Source: an uncultured Eggerthellaceae bacterium
GTDB lineage: Bacteria; Actinomycetota; Coriobacteriia; Coriobacteriales; Eggerthellaceae
Assembly: GCA_910588945.1 (NCBI GenBank)
Contig: CAJUSF010000031.1
Coordinates: forward strand, 1-64,000
DNA: 64,000 nucleotides
Reading direction: 5' to 3'
Part shown: positions 22,795 through 30,754 of the stretch, in pieces
How the letters are laid out: every line of letters begins with the position of its first letter
Position numbering within the stretch: position 1 is the stretch's first letter
Notes under the pieces: model-generated
The model's input: the letters and a program-made list of their open reading frames with translations, nothing else
What the model was told of the DNA's origin: nothing
Databases searched by the model: none
Program-made: the position numbers and the translations under genes

Positions 22795-25545
22795 ATGTAT
22801 CAAGCCTCAATTCGGATTTATATATGCGGCGTTAGTGATGAAGCTGTTGAGATCATCGACTCTGTCGATGGTTATCCTTTCATTATGCGTAAGATAACTT
22901 CGGACAAGTCGTTTAATCTGGAAAAAGCAAGAGAAAGCCAGCTTGTCATTTTAGGCGGCGATTCCATATCGGCAACCGAAGCTCTGCGCGAAATGCGCGA
23001 TTTAAATTCGGAAGACGCAGACATCATCCTTTTCGCCGATGCTTTGCGCCATGATGAATTCGCTCCTTATTTCGACATGCTCGAAGATATCTGGCCGGCT
23101 GAGATGTCAAGCGACGAGCTCAAATGGCGTTTCGGTCGTTGGCAGCGTTTGTTCAAGGAGCACCTGGACGCTTGGGAGACGAATCAGTTTCTTGAGTCCA
23201 CGATCAATTCGATTCCATCGCTTGTTTGGTATAAGACGAAAGATGGCATCCATGAGAAGGTTAACGACAGTTTCTGTGAGACGGTAAACAAGCCTAAAGA
23301 CGATGTGCAGGGAAAACGACATGCATATATATGGGATGTTGAAGAAGATGACCCTGTGTGTATCGAATCCGAGGAAAAGGTTATGTCAAGCGGGCAGACT
23401 TGCATCTCGGAAGAGAGTGTTCAGTCGGGAGATGAAACAAAGATTCTCACCACGTACAAATCCCCGCTGTACAATCCAGATGGCAGCGTTATGGGAACGG
23501 TCGGTGTTGCGATCGATGCCACTCAAGAGCGCGCATACGAAAACGACCTTGTTCAGAAAAACCAGACCCTCGAGACTATATTCACCGCAATGGAGTGCGG
23601 CGTATTGACACACAGCCTTGATGGCACTCGCGTTGTCGGGGTCAACAAAGCTGCGCTTGATATTCTTGGATACAGCTCCGAGGATGATATGCTCTCACAC
23701 GGCTTTGAGATGATCGCGTCGTCTGTTGTCGATGAAGACAAAGAGCAGTTGCGTGAGAAGTTCGAGTCGCTAAGCAACGTTGGGGATAGCGTGTCGACTG
23801 AATATAGGGTCAAGCATGCGGATGGCAGCATCTTGCACGTTATGGGCAACATTAAACTCATCGAGCAAAATGGCGAACTTCTGTATCAGCGCTTCCTACT
23901 CGACAACTCTGAGCAAAAACGCAAGGAGGAGATGCTTGAGCGCAGAAGTCAAGAATTCATGAAAGTTCTGAGCGAGTATTACCTTGTTATTTGTGCGTTC
24001 AATCTCAGCAGCGGAAAAGGCGAGCTTCTTCGTGTGGCGCAGGAACGCGAAGAAGAACTTATCCCGATATTCGGTGCCGAAAAATCTTTCGAGGAAGCTA
24101 TCGGAGACTACGCCGAGAAGCGCGTATATGGGGAAGACGCTGAGATGCTAAGAGAGACGCTCTCGACGCAAAACGTTATAAAAGAGCTCTCAGAGCGCGA
24201 GCGCTTCCATGTGCACTATCGCTCTAAAGAAGGGGATTCCTTCAAATATAGACAGGTTATGGTTGTTCGTGCAAGCAATTGGAATGAAGAGCCATACGTT
24301 GTATTGGGTATCAGAAATACTGATCAAGAGACCCGTGAGGAGATTCAGCATAAGGAGCTTTTGGAGGAGGCGCTTGTAAGGGCCAACAGGGCTAGTGAGG
24401 CGAAAAGCGCATTTTTGTCCAATATGTCACATGATATTCGCACTCCGATGAATGCGATTGTTGGGTTTACGGTTCTTGCAAATAACCATCTTGAGAATAC
24501 GCAGCGTGTCAAGGAATATTTGGATAAGATCCATTCTTCAAGCTCGCATCTTTTGAGCCTAATAAACGATATATTGGATATGAGTCGCATAGAATCTGGA
24601 AAAGCTTCTCTCGATGAAAGACCCTGTTTGATATCGGATATCTTTAGCAATATTGAGAATATTCTTATGCCAGAGGTTGAGACGAAAGGACTCATATTTA
24701 ATGTCTCGACAAAAAATGTAAAGCACAACGCGATTGTTTGTGATGAGCTCAAGCTTAACCAGATTCTTTTGAATCTTTTGGGAAACTCTATCAAGTTCAC
24801 CGGATCCAATGGTGTGGTAGATCTCGATATTGCCGAGATCGGAGAGGTTTCCGAAGGATTTGCGCATTACAAAATTACCGTGAGGGATAACGGTATCGGA
24901 ATGACGCGGGATTTCCTTGAGCACATTTTCGATCCGTTTGAGCGCGAGAGAACGTCCACGTTGAGCGGGATCCAAGGAACCGGGCTTGGGATGACCATCA
25001 CAAAGAGCCTTGTGGACATGATGGATGGCGTGATCACTGTTCAAAGCAAAAAGGGCATTGGGACCCAGTTCGACATGATGTTCAAATTTGAGGTGGTGGA
25101 CGAAGAGGCCACCAAGCTCATCTCAGTATCGACGAAATCGGATGTTGCACTTTCTGAAAGGTTGAAAGGTTGTAGGATTCTGCTTGTCGATGATAATGAG
25201 CTCAACCGTGAGATAGCGCTGACGCTTCTTGAGGACGCGGGCTTCGAGGTTGAGTCTGCTGTGAATGGTCAGGACGCGATAGATAGATTAATTCAGGCTG
25301 ATTCTACCTATTTTCAGTTGGTGCTTATGGATATTCAGATGCCGATAATGAACGGCTATGAGGCTGCGACCATAATCCGCGCAATGGATGACCCCATCGT
25401 CTCGTCGATTCCCATCTTGGCGGTGACCGCTGATGCGTTTGATGAGGACAAGCAGAAGGCTTTGAGCTGCGGGATGAACGGACATCTTCCGAAGCCGATC
25501 GAAGTGTCGGAGTTGTTCAAGGCTATGGACACCATGCTTTCTTAG
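22795..25545 (+). CDS. Soluble PAS hybrid histidine kinase-response regulator
   Basis: A 916-residue cytosolic hybrid kinase without membrane helices. Residues 1-115 look like a receiver fold lacking the phosphorylation Asp (LVILGGDSISATEALREMRDL). Two PAS domains follow (about 135-245 and 260-370), then a third, weaker sensor segment (about 385-510). The kinase core has an H-box LSNMSHDIRTPMNAIVGF, N-box LNLLGNSIKFT, G1 VRDNGIGM and G2 GTGLGMTI. The C-terminal receiver (about 795-916) has ILLVDDNELNRE and a phosphoacceptor in LVLMDIQMP. No separate output regulator lies alongside, so it feeds a distant phosphorelay. The ATG at 22795 follows GGGAG. Confidence 0.88.
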   Translation: MYQASIRIYICGVSDEAVEIIDSVDGYPFIMRKITSDKSFNLEKARESQLVILGGDSISATEALREMRDLNSEDADIILFADALRHDEFAPYFDMLEDIWPAEMSSDELKWRFGRWQRLFKEHLDAWETNQFLESTINSIPSLVWYKTKDGIHEKVNDSFCETVNKPKDDVQGKRHAYIWDVEEDDPVCIESEEKVMSSGQTCISEESVQSGDETKILTTYKSPLYNPDGSVMGTVGVAIDATQERAYENDLVQKNQTLETIFTAMECGVLTHSLDGTRVVGVNKAALDILGYSSEDDMLSHGFEMIASSVVDEDKEQLREKFESLSNVGDSVSTEYRVKHADGSILHVMGNIKLIEQNGELLYQRFLLDNSEQKRKEEMLERRSQEFMKVLSEYYLVICAFNLSSGKGELLRVAQEREEELIPIFGAEKSFEEAIGDYAEKRVYGEDAEMLRETLSTQNVIKELSERERFHVHYRSKEGDSFKYRQVMVVRASNWNEEPYVVLGIRNTDQETREEIQHKELLEEALVRANRASEAKSAFLSNMSHDIRTPMNAIVGFTVLANNHLENTQRVKEYLDKIHSSSSHLLSLINDILDMSRIESGKASLDERPCLISDIFSNIENILMPEVETKGLIFNVSTKNVKHNAIVCDELKLNQILLNLLGNSIKFTGSNGVVDLDIAEIGEVSEGFAHYKITVRDNGIGMTRDFLEHIFDPFERERTSTLSGIQGTGLGMTITKSLVDMMDGVITVQSKKGIGTQFDMMFKFEVVDEEATKLISVSTKSDVALSERLKGCRILLVDDNELNREIALTLLEDAGFEVESAVNGQDAIDRLIQADSTYFQLVLMDIQMPIMNGYEAATIIRAMDDPIVSSIPILAVTADAFDEDKQKALSCGMNGHLPKPIEVSELFKAMDTMLS

Positions 25546-25548
25546 GGC

Positions 25549-25572
25549 CGAAATAATATTTATATTATTTCG
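25549..25572. terminator. AT-rich hairpin behind the hybrid kinase gene
   Basis: CGAAATAATA pairs with TATTATTTCG (25549-25558 with 25563-25572). It starts 4 bp after the stop codon. The stem is AT-rich and no T-run follows, so termination may be weak. Confidence 0.5.
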
Positions 25573-25818
25573 ATTGACGCTATTAAATTAGATGAATATA
25601 GGTAGTTCATAAAGATAATTTGCAGCTTGCTAGATTATTTTCTAGCTTTCAAAAGCTTGAGAATAATTGATGTGAGTATTGCTAAGTTAAGGAATGCTTA
25701 CAAAAAAACAGCCCTTAAACCTCGTTGGTATATTATCTTCAAAAAGCGAAATAGTCGGCCGATGCGACCGCCTGACACGCTAGTATCGGTCCGCTTTTTA
25801 TCAAGGAGTTGGGGGATT

Positions 25819-27399
25819 ATGTCAGAGAGAAACGTATATCGCGTGCCTGAGGATAAGGTTCTTTTGAGGACCGCTGATGTCTATCAGACTGAAGCACAAG
25901 ATGATGTTGACTCTTATTCAGACAAGCTGCTTGCCGTTGTTGCTGACTTCAAGAATTCGGGCAGGCCTGAGGGCTTTAACGCGCAGAGCATGGTTGGAAA
26001 GTCCAAGCGAGGCGAGGTTGCATGTCGTCTGTTTGCCCGCATAGACCCCGACACAGGAATCATAGAGGCTGCGGGTTTCAAGTCGCGTGGATGTCTTGCG
26101 ATGACTGCTTGCGCAAGTGTGGCATGCCTTCTCATAGAAGGCAAACCTATTGAGGATGCCCTTGAGGTTTCGATTGAGGATATTCGTGAATGTGTCGATG
26201 ATGTTCCTCCGGGAAAGGTAAACGCCCTTCATTTTGCGGTCTGCGCCATCAAAGCGCTTGTGGGTGATTTTCTTATACGTGAAGGCGCGCAGGTTGCAGA
26301 GCTTGAAGAGGCCACCGGTTGTAGCGAGTCTTCTATCTCATGCATCATGGCGGAGCATTGTTCGCTTCGCCAATCAATCCGAGAGATGCGCATGGATGAG
26401 ATCGAGGCGAGACGCGCGATCGAGATCAACAATGCGCTAGCTTGCGCAATTGATCTTATTCATTCCAAAACGCGTGAAGGCAAATTGGTCAATGAGGAAG
26501 ATCTGAAGCTTGTTGCTCCGCCCTGTCTGATATTTCAGGAATTCGAAGAGGAGCTGATTTCTAAGATTGACCAGGCACCATGCGATGCGACGAAGGCGGA
26601 TTTGGGTATTGATGAAACAAACGAGGTTGAGGCTTCGGCATCAAAACCTTCAAGATTTGCTTCAAGAGGGGTTGGAGTGCCCCGTCTTTTCGGGTGCAAG
26701 GATGTCTCTGTTGAGGATGCTGAGCAAGATCGTTTGATGGATGCTGTACACATAAGAGATGCATCTGAGCCAATTGTGGCGGATAATACGCCAAGTGATG
26801 CCGTATATGACGACGCGTCGAATTATGATGAGAATTCTGTTTCGAGTGATGTGTTGTCTACATTCGATCATGTTTTTGATTACAGCAAATCTGATGCAAA
26901 TGATGACGATTTCGAGTTAGTACCTCCTGAGGGTTACGAGCTTATTGAGGTTGACGGTGTGTGGGGTTTGGTAAAAAGCGATAAACCGGTAGAGCCGAAA
27001 ATGCGCAATATAGACGTTTCGGACATCAAGATGATCGAGGGCGCAAACGATAAGTATTTTTATGATTCTGACCATATGAGCAATTCATTTGCCAAGCTGG
27101 CTTTCTTGGCTGCTGAGGATGATCCGATCGTGACGTTTTCATATTGCATTCGCGACGAGTCCAAGACCTATCCTCGCCCGATGGCGGAAACGAGCTTTTA
27201 CAATGATCCTATATCTATGTCCAAAGATGATGTAGCTGATGCCTGGGAAAAGATTCAGGCGCTTCCTGAGTATTCTGATATCAAACAAATCTTAGCAAGC
27301 AATGGCGATGTGTACTATTTTTCTACGAAGCATCTTGACGAGACATATGCGTTCTCTCTTGCTGAGTGGGAGTCGGTGGGGCGTCTTTACAATGTTTAG
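25819..27399 (+). CDS. Large protein on a degenerate IscU/NifU scaffold domain
   Basis: A 526-residue protein. Residues about 30-155 follow the IscU/NifU N-terminal Fe-S scaffold: FNAQSMVGKSKRGEVACRLFARID, then AAGFKSRGCLAMTACASVACLLIEGKPIED and VPPGKVNALHFAVCAIKALVGDF. Of the three cluster cysteines only the middle one is clearly kept (Cys92). The first (ACGD) is replaced by SKRGE and the third (HCS) by NAL. Residues 155-245 are helical and include a CSESSISCIMAEHC Cys-rich piece. An acidic linker (about 250-370) leads to a C-terminal domain (about 375-526) without a known match. It may be a regulator or carrier derived from IscU. The ATG at 25819 follows AAGGAG; the earlier in-frame start is not supported. 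Confidence 0.6.
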   Translation: MSERNVYRVPEDKVLLRTADVYQTEAQDDVDSYSDKLLAVVADFKNSGRPEGFNAQSMVGKSKRGEVACRLFARIDPDTGIIEAAGFKSRGCLAMTACASVACLLIEGKPIEDALEVSIEDIRECVDDVPPGKVNALHFAVCAIKALVGDFLIREGAQVAELEEATGCSESSISCIMAEHCSLRQSIREMRMDEIEARRAIEINNALACAIDLIHSKTREGKLVNEEDLKLVAPPCLIFQEFEEELISKIDQAPCDATKADLGIDETNEVEASASKPSRFASRGVGVPRLFGCKDVSVEDAEQDRLMDAVHIRDASEPIVADNTPSDAVYDDASNYDENSVSSDVLSTFDHVFDYSKSDANDDDFELVPPEGYELIEVDGVWGLVKSDKPVEPKMRNIDVSDIKMIEGANDKYFYDSDHMSNSFAKLAFLAAEDDPIVTFSYCIRDESKTYPRPMAETSFYNDPISMSKDDVADAWEKIQALPEYSDIKQILASNGDVYYFSTKHLDETYAFSLAEWESVGRLYNV

Positions 27400-27467
27400 G
27401 GCCTAAAACAAGCCTAAAACAAGCCTAAAGTTTGAGTTTCATAAACGCAGTTAACTATAGGGTGAAA

Positions 27468-27500
27468 AGAGAAAGGACCTCGTTTAGAGGTCCTTTCTCT
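27468..27500. terminator. Strong 14-bp hairpin between convergent genes
   Basis: Stem 27468-27481 pairs with 27487-27500 around a GTTTA loop. Read on the minus strand it is followed by TTTTC. It lies between the IscU-like gene and the convergent aldehyde oxidoreductase and probably ends both transcripts. Just upstream are three tandem CCTAAAACAAG-like units (27401-27430). Confidence 0.8.
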
Positions 27501-27558
27501 CGCACAAAGCGATTTGGAGAGGGAAATGTCCAAATTGGTATCGCTCGCGGATGGTGTT

Positions 27559-29688
27559 TTAGGGAAGAAGACCAAGCGAGGCTAGCTCCTCCTTAACGTC
27601 CTGCATTCCGTAGGCATCCAAGCACTCAGCGGTGGGGCAACCTAAGTTCTCGTCCCATCCGAAGAGTCTGTAGATCATAGTTAGACCTTCTTGGATGTCG
27701 GCTTTGTCCATCTTGTCGGTGCCTTCGCTAAATACAGCCTTGTCCGGGTCCTTCGCAAATGGCCACTCGGTATAAACATCGTGGTTCGTACGGAAGTCGT
27801 TGTTTCCCATGGCTCCACCTGCATCGGTGAGGCTACGTGCGGTGTTCGCGCGTTGTAGAGTCATGATCTTGGCTCCTGCCTCGTAGAGTTCCTCGGTGGT
27901 AACATCCTCGCCGGTGACAGCTTTGAAGAATTTTGACTCAAGATCAAGATCGCCTCGATAGTCACGAGCTTTCACAGGTGATACCGTCATCGGCCATACC
28001 CAGTTGCATAGCGTCAGCGAATCATGGAGGACATCGGTTACGACTGACCACCAAACGAAATTCGCCTTGTGTTCATTCATCGGAGTGTAGGCCTTATTCT
28101 TGTCGATTGCATCGGTGCCGCCCCAGATTTCTGCGGCAATTTGCTGTTTGAGTTCGTAGGGAAGACCGCTTCCTTGGAAGTTAACAGCTGAGTGGATCAT
28201 ATCGTCGCGATTAAAGAGGACATTGTATAGCATTCCTACCTGACCAAAACATTCTTGCGAGTGGTGGACCGGCCAACCGCGCGGGCTGATCATGCACGAT
28301 GCGACGGTGTCGTTCCACTGCATGTCGTTCCAGCGATCTGTCCATATATACGTTCCATGCGCAATATATGAGAGCTCAGAGTCGTTCTGGGCGATCTTTG
28401 TTAGTAGTGGAGGCATAATGGTCGGATCGTTTGTATAGAATTTATTCCAGTCAAATTCCGCATACTCATCAGGTGGTAGAACGCGTTCAAAAACACCAGC
28501 AGAAACACAGTGCGCGATGTCGCGATACAGCTGTGCATAATTGCACCAAAGTCCTAAATCATCCATGACAGAACCGATGACCTGATTCCAAACTAAGCTT
28601 TCCTCGGTCTCGTCTTTGATGTCAGTTCCAAGAATCTTGATCATATATTTGAATGGGAAGTTTGGAACGCAGGTGTTACCGGTCGTAGCGTATCCACCGT
28701 TTTCCTCACTTGGGGGAACATGCATATCGGAGTAACAGTGAATGGGGCAGCTGTGGCAACCATCCATTTTGATGGTGTATTTTTCGGCTGCAGGCCCGTC
28801 ATCCTTTGTGGATTTCATACATCTGTAACCGACGGTATTGATATTGCCAGGTTTTGGCTCTCCTGTTTCAATCGGACCGCCTTCGGCAAGCGCCCAGTAA
28901 AGACCATTGCGTGCAGTCCAGCGCGAATCCTTGTCATAGTACTCGGCCCATTCCTGCTGAGTGGAGGGAACAACATGGTTGTTGTTCGAGCCGATAATCT
29001 CACGCAGCATGTAGTCAGACAGATCGCCTACCGCTTTTGGATCTGCCACATTAACAGTGCCGGTTCCTCGCACTACGAGGGCTTTCATCCCTTTGTATCC
29101 AAGAACAGCACCAACGCCTGCGCCAGCGGAGTGATTGCGCGAATTGATGATGCAGGAATATGGAACCAGATTCTCGCCTGCAGGACCGATGGTCGCCACA
29201 ACGCAATCAAGTCCTTCACGTCGACATAAAAGCTCGTTTGTTGCTCGCGTGCCGAGCCCCCATATTCCATCTGCGGATTTGATTTTCACATCATCGTTGT
29301 CGACCATGACATAGACATGATCGTCAGACTTTCCCTCGATAACAATACCGTCGTATCCAGCTTGTTTGATGCGTGCACCTAGCATTCCGCCGCAGTGGGC
29401 ATCGACTATCGCGTGGTCTTTCGTGTACGTAGAAAGCGAGGCGATCGTGGTGCGCCCGGCAAGCGGAACGCCTGATGCGGTCAGGGGGCCAACCGCAAAT
29501 ACAACCTTATTTTCCTCTGAAAGAGGGTCTGTTCCTGCAGGGACCTCGTCAAACATTATCTTATTCGCGATTCCCATGCCGCCAATATATTCTTTATACG
29601 GCTCAGTAGGAAATGTAGAGACTGTTTTGTCGGTAAGATTGACGCGCAGGATCTTACCGGTCCAGCCATAAGACTTTTTATAAGACAT
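27559..29688 (-). CDS. aor: Aldehyde:ferredoxin oxidoreductase (tungsten-pterin enzyme)
   Basis: A 709-residue member of the AOR family, oxidising aldehydes to acids (or the reverse) with a tungsten bis-pterin and one 4Fe-4S cluster. Family marks are GWTGKILRVNLTDKTV at the start, GTRATNELL, NSRNHSAGAGVGAVLGYKGMKALVVRG and the cluster region GCHSCPIHC. It has no signal peptide, so it is cytosolic. The true start is 29688 (GGAGATCAAAG then ATG), not the earlier one at 29727. It is divergent from a Tat-exported ferredoxin, and a 28-bp sequence is repeated in the shared promoter region, which suggests joint control. Confidence 0.92.
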   Translation of the reverse strand: MSYKKSYGWTGKILRVNLTDKTVSTFPTEPYKEYIGGMGIANKIMFDEVPAGTDPLSEENKVVFAVGPLTASGVPLAGRTTIASLSTYTKDHAIVDAHCGGMLGARIKQAGYDGIVIEGKSDDHVYVMVDNDDVKIKSADGIWGLGTRATNELLCRREGLDCVVATIGPAGENLVPYSCIINSRNHSAGAGVGAVLGYKGMKALVVRGTGTVNVADPKAVGDLSDYMLREIIGSNNNHVVPSTQQEWAEYYDKDSRWTARNGLYWALAEGGPIETGEPKPGNINTVGYRCMKSTKDDGPAAEKYTIKMDGCHSCPIHCYSDMHVPPSEENGGYATTGNTCVPNFPFKYMIKILGTDIKDETEESLVWNQVIGSVMDDLGLWCNYAQLYRDIAHCVSAGVFERVLPPDEYAEFDWNKFYTNDPTIMPPLLTKIAQNDSELSYIAHGTYIWTDRWNDMQWNDTVASCMISPRGWPVHHSQECFGQVGMLYNVLFNRDDMIHSAVNFQGSGLPYELKQQIAAEIWGGTDAIDKNKAYTPMNEHKANFVWWSVVTDVLHDSLTLCNWVWPMTVSPVKARDYRGDLDLESKFFKAVTGEDVTTEELYEAGAKIMTLQRANTARSLTDAGGAMGNNDFRTNHDVYTEWPFAKDPDKAVFSEGTDKMDKADIQEGLTMIYRLFGWDENLGCPTAECLDAYGMQDVKEELASLGLLP

Positions 29689-29718
29689 CTTTGATCTCCA
29701 AACCTTTTGCTTCATACG

Positions 29719-29927
29719 TTGCAGCACGAATAAGCGATTCAGAGCTCTTTATATGAACAGATGCTAGCACTTATATAAATAAGTAAGACATTTGTTATTC
29801 GAATTGTAATAAAAGGAGGAGCTTTATCAACACTAGGTTAACAATCCGCAAGTGGTGTTGATTTATGTGGGAACCGGCGTATTATTTGGCCCGAAGTGTT
29901 TGCAGCACGAATCAGCGAAGCGAGCTC
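29719..29927. promoter_or_regulatory. Duplicated 28-bp sequence in the divergent aor/ferredoxin promoter region
   Basis: TTGCAGCACGAAT-AGCGA...GAGCTC occurs at 29719-29747 and 29900-29927 in the same orientation, differing at a few bases. One copy lies 31 bp upstream of the aor start and the other 40 bp upstream of the ferredoxin start. It is a candidate binding site for a shared regulator, or a duplicated leader segment. Confidence 0.6.
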
Positions 29928-29966
29928 CTTGTTTGCGAAATTCAAACATGCATCAAGGAGGAGATC

Positions 29967-30737
29967 ATGTCTGATGGGAGAGAAGGCAAAGATACAAGTC
30001 GTGTTCCCTTTATAAAAGATGCATCCGAAAATTTGCCTGCGGATGTTGAAGTTGATAAGGCTTCGGAAGAGACAGCTGATACCAAAACCAAGAAAAAGCA
30101 TCTATTCACACGTCGTAATGTTTTGGCGATGTGTGGTTGCGGCGTTGCCGGTCTTGTAGTCGGCGGGGCGCTCGCTTCATGGGGCGTTACCGAGCGATCG
30201 ATTGCTTCGGGCAGAATCGACATAAGAACCACGCCACTAAAAATGATCGTTACCGATCGAGCAAAGTGTTCCGGTTGTCAGCGCTGTGAGATGAGTTGCA
30301 CGCTTAAAAACGACGGCCGTGTGTGCCAGCATATAGCACGTGTCCGAGTGTGGGATAACTACTATTACGGATCTGGAGTGGACACAGGAGACGGTATCTT
30401 TGAGGATTGTCAGTTTACCGTTGAGCATTGCAAGCAATGCGAGGATCCATGGTGTGCAAACTATTGCCCGGTCCATGCGATCTATGCCGATCCGAAGACC
30501 GGAGCACGTGTAGTTGATGATAGCGTATGTATCGGTTGCGGGATGTGTGCTCAAGCATGTCCGTGGAATATGCCGAGAATTGATTCCGAGACTGACGTTT
30601 CAACTAAGTGCGTCTCTTGTGGCAGATGCGCAGAGCAGTGCCCCAACGGTGCCATCCAGTTTGTTGATTGGAAAAACATCGCCCAGGCAGCTTTGGACGC
30701 TGGGATCGTTCGTACGATAACACTAGTGAATGCTTAA
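29967..30737 (+). CDS. Tat-exported ferredoxin subunit, four 4Fe-4S clusters
   Basis: A 256-residue iron-sulfur protein. An unusually long charged N-terminus (1-45) precedes a Tat-like segment, TRRNVLAMCGCGVAGLVVGGA, that may remain as a membrane anchor. Four cysteine groups follow: CSGCQRCEMSC, HCKQCEDPWCANYC, CIGCGMCAQAC and CVSCGRCAEQC, as in electron-transfer subunits of molybdo- and tungsto-enzymes. The HIARVRVWDNYYYG block is typical of ferredoxins found beside AOR-type enzymes. It heads the run of genes to 35044 and lies 17 bp before the molybdopterin subunit. Strong AAGGAGG site. Confidence 0.87.
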   Translation: MSDGREGKDTSRVPFIKDASENLPADVEVDKASEETADTKTKKKHLFTRRNVLAMCGCGVAGLVVGGALASWGVTERSIASGRIDIRTTPLKMIVTDRAKCSGCQRCEMSCTLKNDGRVCQHIARVRVWDNYYYGSGVDTGDGIFEDCQFTVEHCKQCEDPWCANYCPVHAIYADPKTGARVVDDSVCIGCGMCAQACPWNMPRIDSETDVSTKCVSCGRCAEQCPNGAIQFVDWKNIAQAALDAGIVRTITLVNA

Positions 30738-30754
30738 GCGTTAGGAGGATCGAA

